From: a virus
DNA: 64,000 nt
Strand: one strand, 5' to 3'
Virus record (IMG/VR): IMGVR_UViG_3300025000_000005
Span: 26,779-90,778 of that record
Shown here: piece after piece, positions 17,949 through 26,001 of the stretch
Numbering within the stretch: position 1 is the first letter of the stretch
How the letters are laid out: every line of letters begins with the position of its first letter
The notes under the pieces: generated by a model
Told to the model about the DNA's origin: nothing
The model's database searches: none
The model's input: only the letters and a program-made list of their open reading frames with translations
Position numbers and translations under genes: made by a program

Positions 17949-18551
17949 TTATGCAGCCTCCTGTAATTCGGACAGCTCGGCCCGAAGGGTTTCATTCGTT
18001 TTGTTCTCCACCTCAAGCTCGGCCATGATCCCGGAATAATCGGACATTTTTACGTCAACCGTTCCCTTGATTTCGGCCAGAGCGACCTTAATCTCCTCGG
18101 TTTCCACCGTAACGGTCTCAAGCTCGGCCTTTTTATCCGCAAGCTGCTTTTTTGTGCTGGTTGAAACGGCCGGCGTCCCGCCCTGCTCTTTTTTGAGCGC
18201 CCGCTTCCGCCGCTGCTTAAGGTAGGTCGATTCGTTCTTTTTCAAATACCCGGCAATTTCCCCAATCGCCTTCGCAAGCTCACCAGCTTCGGATATGTCG
18301 GCATGCTTGATCGGCACCACCTTGCTGTTGATCCTCGCCTGGAAGATCGACCCGTTCCCCTTGATTTTAAGCACCAGCTTTTGGCCCGACTCAAAAGTGA
18401 TGGTCGCCGTTTTTACGGAAAATCCATCTTCTCGCTTCGGCATGTTCGGGGCATCGACTTTGGCAATCACCTGCCCGTGCTTTTGGGTCAGAGCGTCCGT
18501 GATGGGGGATAGCCCCTTCTCGTTGAAATTCGTGAAATTAATTTTGTCCAT
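17949..18551 (-). CDS. Dar-module protein with DarA-type beta domain and coiled coil
   Basis: The 200-residue protein has an N-terminal beta-rich domain (TATITFESGQKLVLKIKGNG, ARINSKVVPIKHADI). This resembles domains in DarA/Hdf-type proteins next to darA in P1-like elements. A Lys/Arg segment and a coiled coil (about 130-198) follow. It starts after a GGAG site and ends one base before the DarA-like start. It is likely co-packaged or an assembly factor for that system. The family link is tentative. Confidence 0.6.
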   Translation of the reverse strand: MDKINFTNFNEKGLSPITDALTQKHGQVIAKVDAPNMPKREDGFSVKTATITFESGQKLVLKIKGNGSIFQARINSKVVPIKHADISEAGELAKAIGEIAGYLKKNESTYLKQRRKRALKKEQGGTPAVSTSTKKQLADKKAELETVTVETEEIKVALAEIKGTVDVKMSDYSGIMAELEVENKTNETLRAELSELQEAA

Positions 18552-18577
18552 AGAGATTACTCCATTAATTGAATCGT

Positions 18578-20668
18578 TTATTGGACCCTATAACTCCCGG
18601 AAACGCTTATGACCGAAGTGTCTAACAGATGCGCATCCGTAATCTGAGCGCTTGATCCATCAGTGGCTCCAGTATACACCTTAACCGAGGTTGAGCTGTA
18701 CAGCGCTAAAGCGTAAAGTCCCTGGTTCATCGCTCCAGACGCCAATGCAGTAGCCCTGATAGCACACGGGAAGCTCAGCGCGTTATGAACCGTGTAGGGA
18801 AGTCCTTCGATCAAAACGTAACCTGTTTCACTACCTTTACTTGTCAAGGTAATATTAATCCCGAAATGGACAATGTTGCCGACCCGCGTATACCGGCCAA
18901 CTTGGTTGCTGTAAGTGATGCCAGTTGAGCTTCCGCCGATGGTTATCGTTGGTGTCCATGTGCCCTCCAGATACCAATCGAGCACCGTTGTTCCGGCGTT
19001 GTCTTCATTCCCCAGGATCGACCCGTTAAGGATTTTAGTGGTGCAGTTTGACACATTGCCAGATTGGACAAATTTCCCGGAAATTGTGGCAGTATTGATC
19101 AGATCAGTGGTACATGTCTGAACTAAATTGCCCACAATGGTCGCGGCAGTAATCGTCCCTGAAAGGTTGATACCGGCCGAACCGGTTCCGGTAGCACCAG
19201 ATATTTTGTTTCCGGAAACGACCACTCGGTTGGCGCTCGCTATCCTAATATCTGCCATGTCGTCCACCGTGGCAGATCCACCGAACGAATTACCGACAAT
19301 CGAGGCATCCAGCGCGCTACTGCTGCCAGATAGCGAAACAACATCGTTCGGGATATTTACAAACTCATTGTCAGACACCGAGACGGTCCCGAGGCCCGTC
19401 CCCCCGTAGATTCCGTAATCCGTTTGACCAATAATATTCCCCATGATTTTTACGAGCATGCTTTGATTCGAGGAGTTATTTGCGTAGATCGCATAATCAG
19501 TATTCGGTGTATTAACTCCATCCAAAAACAAGCCGGGGCCTATGGTCAGTGCGGAGATTTTTGTATCGTTCGATTCATTGATTCTGATTAAGTAATCTTT
19601 GGCCCAACTGACGTAGCCGTTCATTATGGTCAGGCCGTCGCATGCGAGTACACTGATACAACTTTCAGCTATTGTCGCGCCTCCAATAGAAAAATTACTC
19701 ACCTGGCAAGTGAACGGAGCTTGGTATGTTGCCCCGTCCGAGTTTAGTGTCCGTGTGAAATACAGCAACCCGGCACCAGCTATGGCAGCTCCGGTATATC
19801 CGGAGCATGACAAAACGAAATCGGATAACTGATTAAGCTGCCCACCAGCGACTTGAATGCCCTTAAGATACCTACTAACAGATACGTTTTTGAGAGTAAA
19901 ACCAGCAACCTGTCTCAAATAAATTCCAATCCCTGTCGATACGGTACCGGCATTTGTAACGCTCAGATCGGAAATCCCGCAATTATAAAGGAACTCGTTC
20001 CCGGAGCTTGGAGAAGGCGGGTAGAAATAAATACAATTCGCAGAATTCGAAGTATTTGTAATCGTCGTAACGCTTCGACCCGCCCCTCTCAATTTTTGAT
20101 TTGCCTTGGTCAATGTAAGCGCTGTTACAAGATAATTCCCCTCCGGAAGGAAATTATCGTTTTTCCCGACCGCCAGCATCGCCATAATGGCCGCTGTGCT
20201 GTCGGACGTTCCGGTTTTGTCCGCGCCGAACCACAGCGCGTTTATTGCTCTCGGAGCGTATGTCCTCCACCAAGCACCACCAGAGCCGGTTGGAAGAGCG
20301 CTGGGAGCGGCGGTGATCCCTTTTTGCGTATCAGCGGTAACATTCGCTACGCATGGGGTACTATCCCACTCGAAGTCTCCCTCGTACCCATCGCCTGCCG
20401 ATGTGCGGCCTGCAACATGAACGATCGTACCATCCGCCGGGAGGGGTAGCGCAATAAGCTCGGCAAGGGTGGCAACCGTGTCCAGCTTGCTGTTAACCGC
20501 CGCCTTTATTGCATTTGCGTCCTCCTCCGAGAATTTCTCCGTATCAAGGAGTGGCGGAATCCAGTCGTTCGCAATTTTGTCGGCCCAAACAATATCAGAT
20601 GCCGAAGATGTAGACACAGATCCAACCAACATCGAAAACAAACAAAAAATCCAGAGTATTTTTTTCAC
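18578..20668 (-). CDS. tailspike with right-handed beta-helix (pectate-lyase-like) and N-terminal signal-like segment
   Basis: I prefer the GTG start at 20668 (696 residues). A GAGAGG site lies just upstream, and the product then opens with a classic signal-peptide pattern (KKILWIFCLFSMLVGSVSTS, then SAS). An ATG at 20722 that overlaps the upstream stop would add 18 residues. Residues about 125-520 are a parallel beta-helix: INALWFGADKTGTSDSTAAI is the usual tailspike entry, followed by many short N/G-rich coils. The last 120 residues form a beta-sandwich typical of trimer tips (GRYTRVGNIVHFGINITL). It probably binds or degrades surface polysaccharide. Confidence 0.8.
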   Translation of the reverse strand: MKKILWIFCLFSMLVGSVSTSSASDIVWADKIANDWIPPLLDTEKFSEEDANAIKAAVNSKLDTVATLAELIALPLPADGTIVHVAGRTSAGDGYEGDFEWDSTPCVANVTADTQKGITAAPSALPTGSGGAWWRTYAPRAINALWFGADKTGTSDSTAAIMAMLAVGKNDNFLPEGNYLVTALTLTKANQKLRGAGRSVTTITNTSNSANCIYFYPPSPSSGNEFLYNCGISDLSVTNAGTVSTGIGIYLRQVAGFTLKNVSVSRYLKGIQVAGGQLNQLSDFVLSCSGYTGAAIAGAGLLYFTRTLNSDGATYQAPFTCQVSNFSIGGATIAESCISVLACDGLTIMNGYVSWAKDYLIRINESNDTKISALTIGPGLFLDGVNTPNTDYAIYANNSSNQSMLVKIMGNIIGQTDYGIYGGTGLGTVSVSDNEFVNIPNDVVSLSGSSSALDASIVGNSFGGSATVDDMADIRIASANRVVVSGNKISGATGTGSAGINLSGTITAATIVGNLVQTCTTDLINTATISGKFVQSGNVSNCTTKILNGSILGNEDNAGTTVLDWYLEGTWTPTITIGGSSTGITYSNQVGRYTRVGNIVHFGINITLTSKGSETGYVLIEGLPYTVHNALSFPCAIRATALASGAMNQGLYALALYSSTSVKVYTGATDGSSAQITDAHLLDTSVISVSGSYRVQ

Positions 20669-20721
20669 AGTGTCATTCCTCTCTCTTATAGCCTTCGGCC
20701 GAACAACCGACCCCATCTTCA

Positions 20722-21144
20722 TCAATTTAGCCTGTACGCCAGTATGGTTTCGGCCTTGCCTTCTCCAATAATTCCGAATTGCTCCAACGTTTGCAGTGCC
20801 TCGACTGTCGCCGGGTCCTTCAAATCCACCTCTTTATCCTTGACCGATTCGAGTCGCCGCGTGATGGTTCTGAGAATCTTTTTCTGGTCGGCCGTCAAGT
20901 CGGCATTCTCCTCAAAATTGTCGAAAGCAACCTCCTCTTCCAGCGTAAAGAGCGTCCGCAATTTCCAATGGCTGATAAACACGGATACAGGTTCCGGTTC
21001 TGTGTAATCGTCAAGGGGCAGCGCGCCTGAATATTCGGCGACGATAAAATTACCATGCGGGGTCGCATTTCTGAATTTCGAGACATCGTCAGGGTAGGCC
21101 ACGATGCCGTTATTTATTACTATCGGGAATTGTACTATTCTCAT
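20722..21144 (-). CDS. hypothetical tail-fibre region protein
   Basis: The 140-residue protein has a beta-rich N-terminus (MRIVQFPIVINNGIVAYPDD) and a helical C-terminus. Its stop overlaps the upstream alternative start of the tailspike (TGATG). It may be a spike adaptor or chaperone. Not recognised. Confidence 0.65.
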   Translation of the reverse strand: MRIVQFPIVINNGIVAYPDDVSKFRNATPHGNFIVAEYSGALPLDDYTEPEPVSVFISHWKLRTLFTLEEEVAFDNFEENADLTADQKKILRTITRRLESVKDKEVDLKDPATVEALQTLEQFGIIGEGKAETILAYRLN

Positions 21145-21157
21145 TTATATCTCCAAT

Positions 21158-22030
21158 TTATGCCGACGCTTCCGGCAACCCAAGTATGTCGGCAATGTCG
21201 TTTAACCACCTGTCGAAGTCTACTCGTTCGAAATATCTCGGTCCATATGGGGTTGAGACCGCTGAATCCGCGAACCCAACGCTTGTGGCAACATAGCTGT
21301 CCCATAGAATGCAGCATGCATATTGATTATATACGCCGAACCCATTCCCGTCCGTGCTACCATAAAACAGAATTTCGCCTACTCCACCGCCACGATAAAC
21401 AGACACCAGGAACGCCGCTCCGGTATAGAGGGGTCCCGTCCTAATCATCGTCATGCCGTCAGCCGTACGATAACCAGGGTGATGTGGAGTTATGCCACCG
21501 AGAGTAATCCCGACAGGACCCGATACGATTGACCCGTCTGATGACGAAATGACATAGCTGTCGTTATCGTCGCAAATCGTGAAATCTCCAGATCCGTGCG
21601 CCGCTCTCTCGATAAAACCGCCCTGATCTCCGCGGGATAGATTGACATCCGCCTGGAAAGAACCGATGGATGTAATGGTTCCGGTTAGGTCGTCAAGCTT
21701 TGCGACATAAACCCTATCAGGAGTTGCCCCTGTATCGATGGCAAACACCCACAACGCCTCGTCTACGTTGTCATACCAGATGAGCCCTCCCCATTTGTCA
21801 CATGCCGCATTGACATAGGTGCATGCCCTGGTCCAAACCACGTTTCCAGCCGAGTCATAACGCTCTACCGAACCTGTTCCATTTGTCGGCAGGCGAATCA
21901 TACTGCCGTCATTCGCTATGGTCGGGAGCCAATTCGCATAGGTTAACGCATCTGCCCCACAATAAAATTTTCTATGAATGGTCATTGGAGGTCTTAGGCC
22001 ACCGACCTCGCCTTCAAATCCTCTAATCAT
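21158..22030 (-). CDS. beta-propeller-like tail protein
   Basis: The 290-residue protein has repeated blade-like strands (SVERYDSAGNVVWTRACT, GGLIWYDNVDEALWVFAID, TICDDNDSYVISSSDGSIV). This pattern suits a PQQ-type or YVTN-like propeller in a fibre tip. Its start overlaps the upstream stop by 4 bp. It lies between the tail fibre N-terminal protein and the tailspike, so a receptor-binding or connector role is likely. Fold call is by pattern only. Confidence 0.6.
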   Translation of the reverse strand: MIRGFEGEVGGLRPPMTIHRKFYCGADALTYANWLPTIANDGSMIRLPTNGTGSVERYDSAGNVVWTRACTYVNAACDKWGGLIWYDNVDEALWVFAIDTGATPDRVYVAKLDDLTGTITSIGSFQADVNLSRGDQGGFIERAAHGSGDFTICDDNDSYVISSSDGSIVSGPVGITLGGITPHHPGYRTADGMTMIRTGPLYTGAAFLVSVYRGGGVGEILFYGSTDGNGFGVYNQYACCILWDSYVATSVGFADSAVSTPYGPRYFERVDFDRWLNDIADILGLPEASA

Positions 22031-22353
22031 GATACCTCCAAGCCCATTAACGCGAACGCTATCATGTCGGCAGCACCGGATTTTACGCGAATGGTTTGGC
22101 CCGCACTCAGCGTAACGCTGATCTGTTGAGGTGCGCCTCCGACACGGTTGAGACCGTAGGCCACCAGGGGGAGATTACCCGATACGCCGGTAACGCCAGT
22201 GAGATAAACCCCGTATGGGTGGTATTCGCTATCAATGTTGCAGACATTTATTACAGCGGCCGGCACCGAGGTATTAGCGGGGCATTCGTACAGCTCTACC
22301 TCGTCGGTCGAATCCGGGATCAACCCGGCAATGGCTTTATATGTGTCCGTCAT
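22027..22353 (-). CDS. small tail-fibre-associated protein
   Basis: The 108-residue beta-rich protein (VELYECPANTSVPAAVINVC, QQISVTLSAGQTIRVKSG, MIAFALMGLEVS) resembles small fibre-attached proteins found in many phages, which often form a trimeric beta-sandwich. Overlapped with the next gene by 4 bp. Confidence 0.6.
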   Translation of the reverse strand: MTDTYKAIAGLIPDSTDEVELYECPANTSVPAAVINVCNIDSEYHPYGVYLTGVTGVSGNLPLVAYGLNRVGGAPQQISVTLSAGQTIRVKSGAADMIAFALMGLEVS

Positions 22354-22364
22354 GCTTTGGCCCC

Positions 22365-23030
22365 CTATATCATTATTGCGTAGTGATATGCGCGTGTTGC
22401 TATAGCCGTTACGTCATGGATTGATGCCGTTACAACCAACTCGCTAATTGTGAATGTGAGGTTTTCGGCCTGCCCAATGGCCGTCATTACATCGACCCAT
22501 TTCTCCATGGTTGTGGACCCGGCACCAGGGGGGATAAAATCCGCCTCATCAGCGAAGGATATCCCGTAAAGGACTTCCCCGACATCCGGATCTTGTGCAA
22601 AAATACCGAATTCTGACAGCCGAAACCCAGTGAAGACGTCCCTGTTAGAGAATCGGAACCGTATTCTTGCGACCCCTCCGCCTGGGGCATAGAGTGACGA
22701 TATAGGGGCGTAATATTTTAAATCAAATAATTCGGTCAGACTGTCATAGGTTGGTGTCCCGGCAAACAGATCCCACTTAATATCCGTTTCATCCGGTTCC
22801 GGCAGCTCCGAAGTATGCGCCACGGTGCATACCAGCGTCTCTGCGCCAGAATCCACGTCAACGACATCGCCAACCGCATAATCGACACCCGCCGCCCATA
22901 CAGCCCCGTTATCGATAGGCAGTTTTCCGGCTCCAAGGCCGACCCTCGTGTATTCGAGAGTGGTCCCGGTTTGTGCCTTCGCCAGTAGGTCAGCCCCGAG
23001 GGATGTTAATCTTATGCCAGGGAATTGCAT
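22365..23030 (-). CDS. tail fibre protein, N-terminal baseplate-attachment type
   Basis: The 221-residue protein opens with IRLTSLGADLLAKAQTGT and YTRVGLGAG. This matches the N-terminal domain of P2 gpH-like fibres (DUF3751 / phage_tail_fib), which attaches fibres to the baseplate. It follows the gpI gene, the usual P2-type order J-I-H. It is short for a full fibre, so the distal part is probably supplied by the next genes. Confidence 0.75.
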   Translation of the reverse strand: MQFPGIRLTSLGADLLAKAQTGTTLEYTRVGLGAGKLPIDNGAVWAAGVDYAVGDVVDVDSGAETLVCTVAHTSELPEPDETDIKWDLFAGTPTYDSLTELFDLKYYAPISSLYAPGGGVARIRFRFSNRDVFTGFRLSEFGIFAQDPDVGEVLYGISFADEADFIPPGAGSTTMEKWVDVMTAIGQAENLTFTISELVVTASIHDVTAIATRAYHYAIMI

Positions 23031-23042
23031 ATTTGCACCATG

Positions 23043-23726
23043 TTAAAACGTAAATGGAAGTGTGTAAGGGAACCCACCATCGAGAACGCCAATTTCAATG
23101 ACGTCACCGTCCCGGACGAAGGACACAAAGTTAATCGGTAAATCGACCTCTGAAAAAATCTTCACCCCGTCAAAAACGATATGCGCGGGCCTCACGCGCA
23201 ACATCTCATCCCAAACCTGAGTTACGAAATTTTCTATTGTAATGCCAAGGGTTGAGAGTGTGGATAGACCTATATCTACGGACCCGTGGCAAGTCAGAAA
23301 ATAGTCCTCGATATTTTTACCGACTAACGATAGTTGGGTTTGACCAACGAACTCTGTGCCATAAGGCGTATCCCTCGGAGCATATAGCGGCGTCCATGTC
23401 ACTCCAGTAGTCCAGAATTTTCGGAGCAACGTCGATTCGATCATGAGCTGAGTATCTTTGAACTCTATGGCAATTCTGCGCCACTCAATAGCGATCCGCT
23501 TATCTTCTGCACCTGACAGGTTGTCGTCTGCGCACAGGTCTTTTAGATCCCGCAATCGCCTTAACAGCACTTCATCAGATGCCGTATAGATAGATTTTGC
23601 ATTATCCGAATCGGCAACATGGGGGTCGACCTCTTCTTCCCAAATGGCCTCTATGGATTCGGCGAGATCGACCCATCTGGCTATCTGCTGCTTCGCATAT
23701 GTAAGCCTTTCCGACAGCCACCCCAT
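23043..23726 (-). CDS. P2 gpI-like baseplate protein, copy 1
   Basis: The 227-residue protein directly follows the gpJ-like gene with a TGATG overlap, the same order as in P2. Its first 200 residues are near-identical to the paralogue at 26002-27525 (shared GWLS(E/D)RLTYAKQQI and LTCHGSVDIGLSTL). Both end in YT(L/F)PFTF. The long copy has about 280 extra residues inserted just before this tail. Likely function: linking the baseplate wedge to fibres. Confidence 0.75.
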   Translation of the reverse strand: MGWLSERLTYAKQQIARWVDLAESIEAIWEEEVDPHVADSDNAKSIYTASDEVLLRRLRDLKDLCADDNLSGAEDKRIAIEWRRIAIEFKDTQLMIESTLLRKFWTTGVTWTPLYAPRDTPYGTEFVGQTQLSLVGKNIEDYFLTCHGSVDIGLSTLSTLGITIENFVTQVWDEMLRVRPAHIVFDGVKIFSEVDLPINFVSFVRDGDVIEIGVLDGGFPYTLPFTF

Positions 23727-25135
23727 CAGTACGATACCTCCAGGGTGATGTGGTCGGTATCTGTGGCGTAAAACTCGTTTAAAACGCCTGTCGGATCTCC
23801 GGATTTCGTAACTGTGAAATACTCTCCGGTATCTGAAAAGAGATTAAGCGCCTGTACGATCGCATAGCATTCGTGAAGGATGAACTCTTTGCCGAGAGAG
23901 GCAGAAGTGGCGCCATAATTTGCAAGGAGAGCGGTCCGTATCGCAAAATTTACCGCATCTATATTCCGGGCCCTGGAGACTTTCCCGGAAACGGTTATGG
24001 TGTAAAGGGTTACGACCGGATCAACCCACTCGAAGGTCCGATTCAGCCGCGGTTCAGCCTCAAGGGCGGCGATGACATCGACTTCGACTGTAGACATGTC
24101 TTCCGCATAAGCTGATATAAAGATCTTGTTGACGAAATCAAGGCTACTAACACCGCCATTGGCGAGTGTCGCTTCCTGCTCACCCCATGCCCGAGCCCAG
24201 AAGACGTTTGGGAAGCGTTTTTTTATGAAAAACTCGTAATCCTCTTTCCATACGAGCCGGCCATTATAGATCGGCCAGTACTGCAAATTCCGCCGAATCG
24301 ACTCATAGCCCTCCATGTCGGTCCCGCCGATAACCGGCGTCACTGTCGTTACCTTGACATTGGCAGGCTCACCAGCAGAATCAAGGACCTCGCCAACGAT
24401 GCTTAAGGACTGCCCTGAGTTAAGCGTGGTCTCCCCGTTGGTAATGGACAGGATAATTTTTATCGTGCTGCCAAGCGGCGGAATGAGCCCAAAAACACCG
24501 TTTCCAAATCTGATGCCGGTCTGAGCCGTATGCGCGTAAAACTCGTCGTAAACATGAGCCGTTGCGCTCACGTTTTGAAACCGAGAAGAAAAGGTCCACG
24601 GCTCGAACCCAGCACCTTCTCCAAGATCCACCTGGACCGAAATGCCACATATTTTATCCGACAATTCCTGATCGAACAGAATCTCATAAAAGGCCATTTC
24701 TTCAGTAACGGGATAATCCGTTTCGGTAATCTCCAACTGCTTCAATTCGGCTGTTTCGGTGTCGCCAGGGGCAATTTCTATTGTCGGCACCAGGATATAA
24801 TCTTCCTGCGTATCTGAGAAAAAGGGTTGGTTTGCGAGAAGAACTACATTGGCAGTGCCGTTATTTTTGATATTTGCGGTCCCGACAGACGGGGCGGCCT
24901 TCGTCGGGATGTAATTTTCATCCTCAACGTGGGCAAGAATGCTCGATCTGCTAACAGCGGTTGAGCGAAAGTATTCCTGAAAAGATCTCTCTATTCGGTA
25001 AAGCGCCTGCCTGAGCGCCCATGAAACGAAAATAGCCAAATGCTGAACGAACTGCGAGTCTTTAAGCTGAGTCCATGACGCCTTGGCGCCCAAGATCTCT
25101 TTAAATTTCTCTATCGCCTCTTCTTTGCTGATCAT
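23726..25135 (-). CDS. baseplate J-like wedge protein
   Basis: The 469-residue protein has the gpJ/Mu gp47 pattern: an N-terminal helical region (WALRQALYRIERSFQEYF), an SRSSILAHVEDENYIPTKA-like segment, a central domain (GIRFGNGVFGLIPPLGSTIK is the usual 'FGDGxxGxxPPxGxxI' motif) and a late FIKKRFPNVFWARAWGEQEA region. It forms the baseplate wedge with gp25 and gpI. Start overlaps the gp25-like stop by 4 bp. Confidence 0.88.
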   Translation of the reverse strand: MISKEEAIEKFKEILGAKASWTQLKDSQFVQHLAIFVSWALRQALYRIERSFQEYFRSTAVSRSSILAHVEDENYIPTKAAPSVGTANIKNNGTANVVLLANQPFFSDTQEDYILVPTIEIAPGDTETAELKQLEITETDYPVTEEMAFYEILFDQELSDKICGISVQVDLGEGAGFEPWTFSSRFQNVSATAHVYDEFYAHTAQTGIRFGNGVFGLIPPLGSTIKIILSITNGETTLNSGQSLSIVGEVLDSAGEPANVKVTTVTPVIGGTDMEGYESIRRNLQYWPIYNGRLVWKEDYEFFIKKRFPNVFWARAWGEQEATLANGGVSSLDFVNKIFISAYAEDMSTVEVDVIAALEAEPRLNRTFEWVDPVVTLYTITVSGKVSRARNIDAVNFAIRTALLANYGATSASLGKEFILHECYAIVQALNLFSDTGEYFTVTKSGDPTGVLNEFYATDTDHITLEVSY

Positions 25136-25482
25136 ACATACACCCGCATGTCAAAAATTCCATTAGCATGTTCGATAGTTATGTGCATCATGTCTATTTC
25201 GGAAAATTCTGCATAAACCCTTCCAACAACGAGGTCTTCAATGTCCTGAATTATTTTTTTCCGGATTGCCATACTGGCGATAATGCTCAGATTCGGGCTT
25301 GTCGGATCGTGTTTGTAAATGTTAAGCGGATGCCCCCAGGATGGATGATCCGCCACTGTGCCGGTGGGAGTGTTTAGCCACTCAAGGATGCGCTGATTCA
25401 TGGCATCGCTATCATCATGGGTTTTGATCCCCTCTGATGGAGATAGGCCTATCTCCCAGTTATATTCACGGATGACGCTCAT
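25132..25482 (-). CDS. gp25/gpW-like baseplate wedge protein
   Basis: The 116-residue protein fits the T4 gp25 / P2 gpW lysozyme-like family in size, in its LNTPTGTVADHPSWGHPLNI segment (family pattern 'L.T..GE....P.fG...') and in its place directly before gpJ. A promoter-like element and a 5-unit TAAAGNNN array lie just upstream. The same start sequence survives in a deletion scar at 27525-27634. Confidence 0.88.
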   Translation of the reverse strand: MSVIREYNWEIGLSPSEGIKTHDDSDAMNQRILEWLNTPTGTVADHPSWGHPLNIYKHDPTSPNLSIIASMAIRKKIIQDIEDLVVGRVYAEFSEIDMMHITIEHANGIFDMRVYV

Positions 25483-25486
25483 GGGT

Positions 25487-25550
25487 AGCCTTTAAAGATT
25501 TATTGCTTTATAACTTTATTTCTTTATACATGCGGGCACGAAAAATGCAA
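25487..25550 (-). promoter_or_regulatory. TTGCAT-N16-TATAAA promoter with 5-unit TAAAGNNN array
   Basis: Minus strand: -35 TTGCAT at 25550-25545, 16-base spacer, -10 TATAAA at 25528-25523. The array of 8-bp units (25487-25526) follows without a break to within 5 bp of the gp25-like start. The plus-strand units are AGCCTTTA AAGATTTA TTGCTTTA TAACTTTA TTTCTTTA. The element is duplicated at 27642-27709. Confidence 0.65.
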
Positions 25551-25571
25551 CAGGAAAAATATAAGGAGACA

Positions 25572-25611
25572 AAGGCCATGCAGATTCTTGCCAATGAATC
25601 AGCATGGCCTT
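25572..25611 (-). terminator. hairpin after fibre-associated gene, possible terminator
   Basis: Perfect 10-bp arms (AAGGCCATGC / GCATGGCCTT) enclose an inner GATTC/GAATC pair. There is no clear T run after it on the minus strand, so termination may be weak. It occupies the same place as the true terminator after the paralogous gene (7699-7744). Confidence 0.5.
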
Positions 25612-25620
25612 GACGGATCA

Positions 25621-25962
25621 TCACGGATCGCTCAAAGAGAAAGTCGCCGCGGTAAGCCGGTATATCCCGGCCGCGCCGTAGACCTCCGCCGTAACATCGT
25701 CTCGCGCGATGAGCGCACCACCGGTTAATGCGTTATAGTACCCAATATGGTTGACGGTCTGCCCAGCCGCGATGCTGAATTCCAAGGCTGGATCGCAATC
25801 GCCAACTCTCGACCCGCCTGACGCCGCCGCAAGCGTGATTGCTTGACGCGCCGCAAGCTCGGTACCTCCGGTTGACGGGTCCCCGTTGCAAGGAACGCAA
25901 TGGGTTATGCCGACCGCCGTTAACATATTGTTCTTACCAGTTACCGTAAAGCCCATCGTCAT
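25621..25962 (-). CDS. small fibre-associated structural protein, copy B
   Basis: The 113-residue paralogue of the protein at 7767-8111 shares both ends and the central ARDDVTAEVYGAAGIY segment; the middle varies. It follows the repeat-rich gpI variant as its sister follows the repeat-rich fibre. It probably assembles with, or caps, the repeat domain. The near-identical 105-bp end of the two genes suggests recent gene conversion. Confidence 0.7.
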   Translation of the reverse strand: MTMGFTVTGKNNMLTAVGITHCVPCNGDPSTGGTELAARQAITLAAASGGSRVGDCDPALEFSIAAGQTVNHIGYYNALTGGALIARDDVTAEVYGAAGIYRLTAATFSLSDP

Positions 25963-26001
25963 TTTGTCACCTCGTAATTAAAATGTTATTGGTTTTTCTA
26001 T

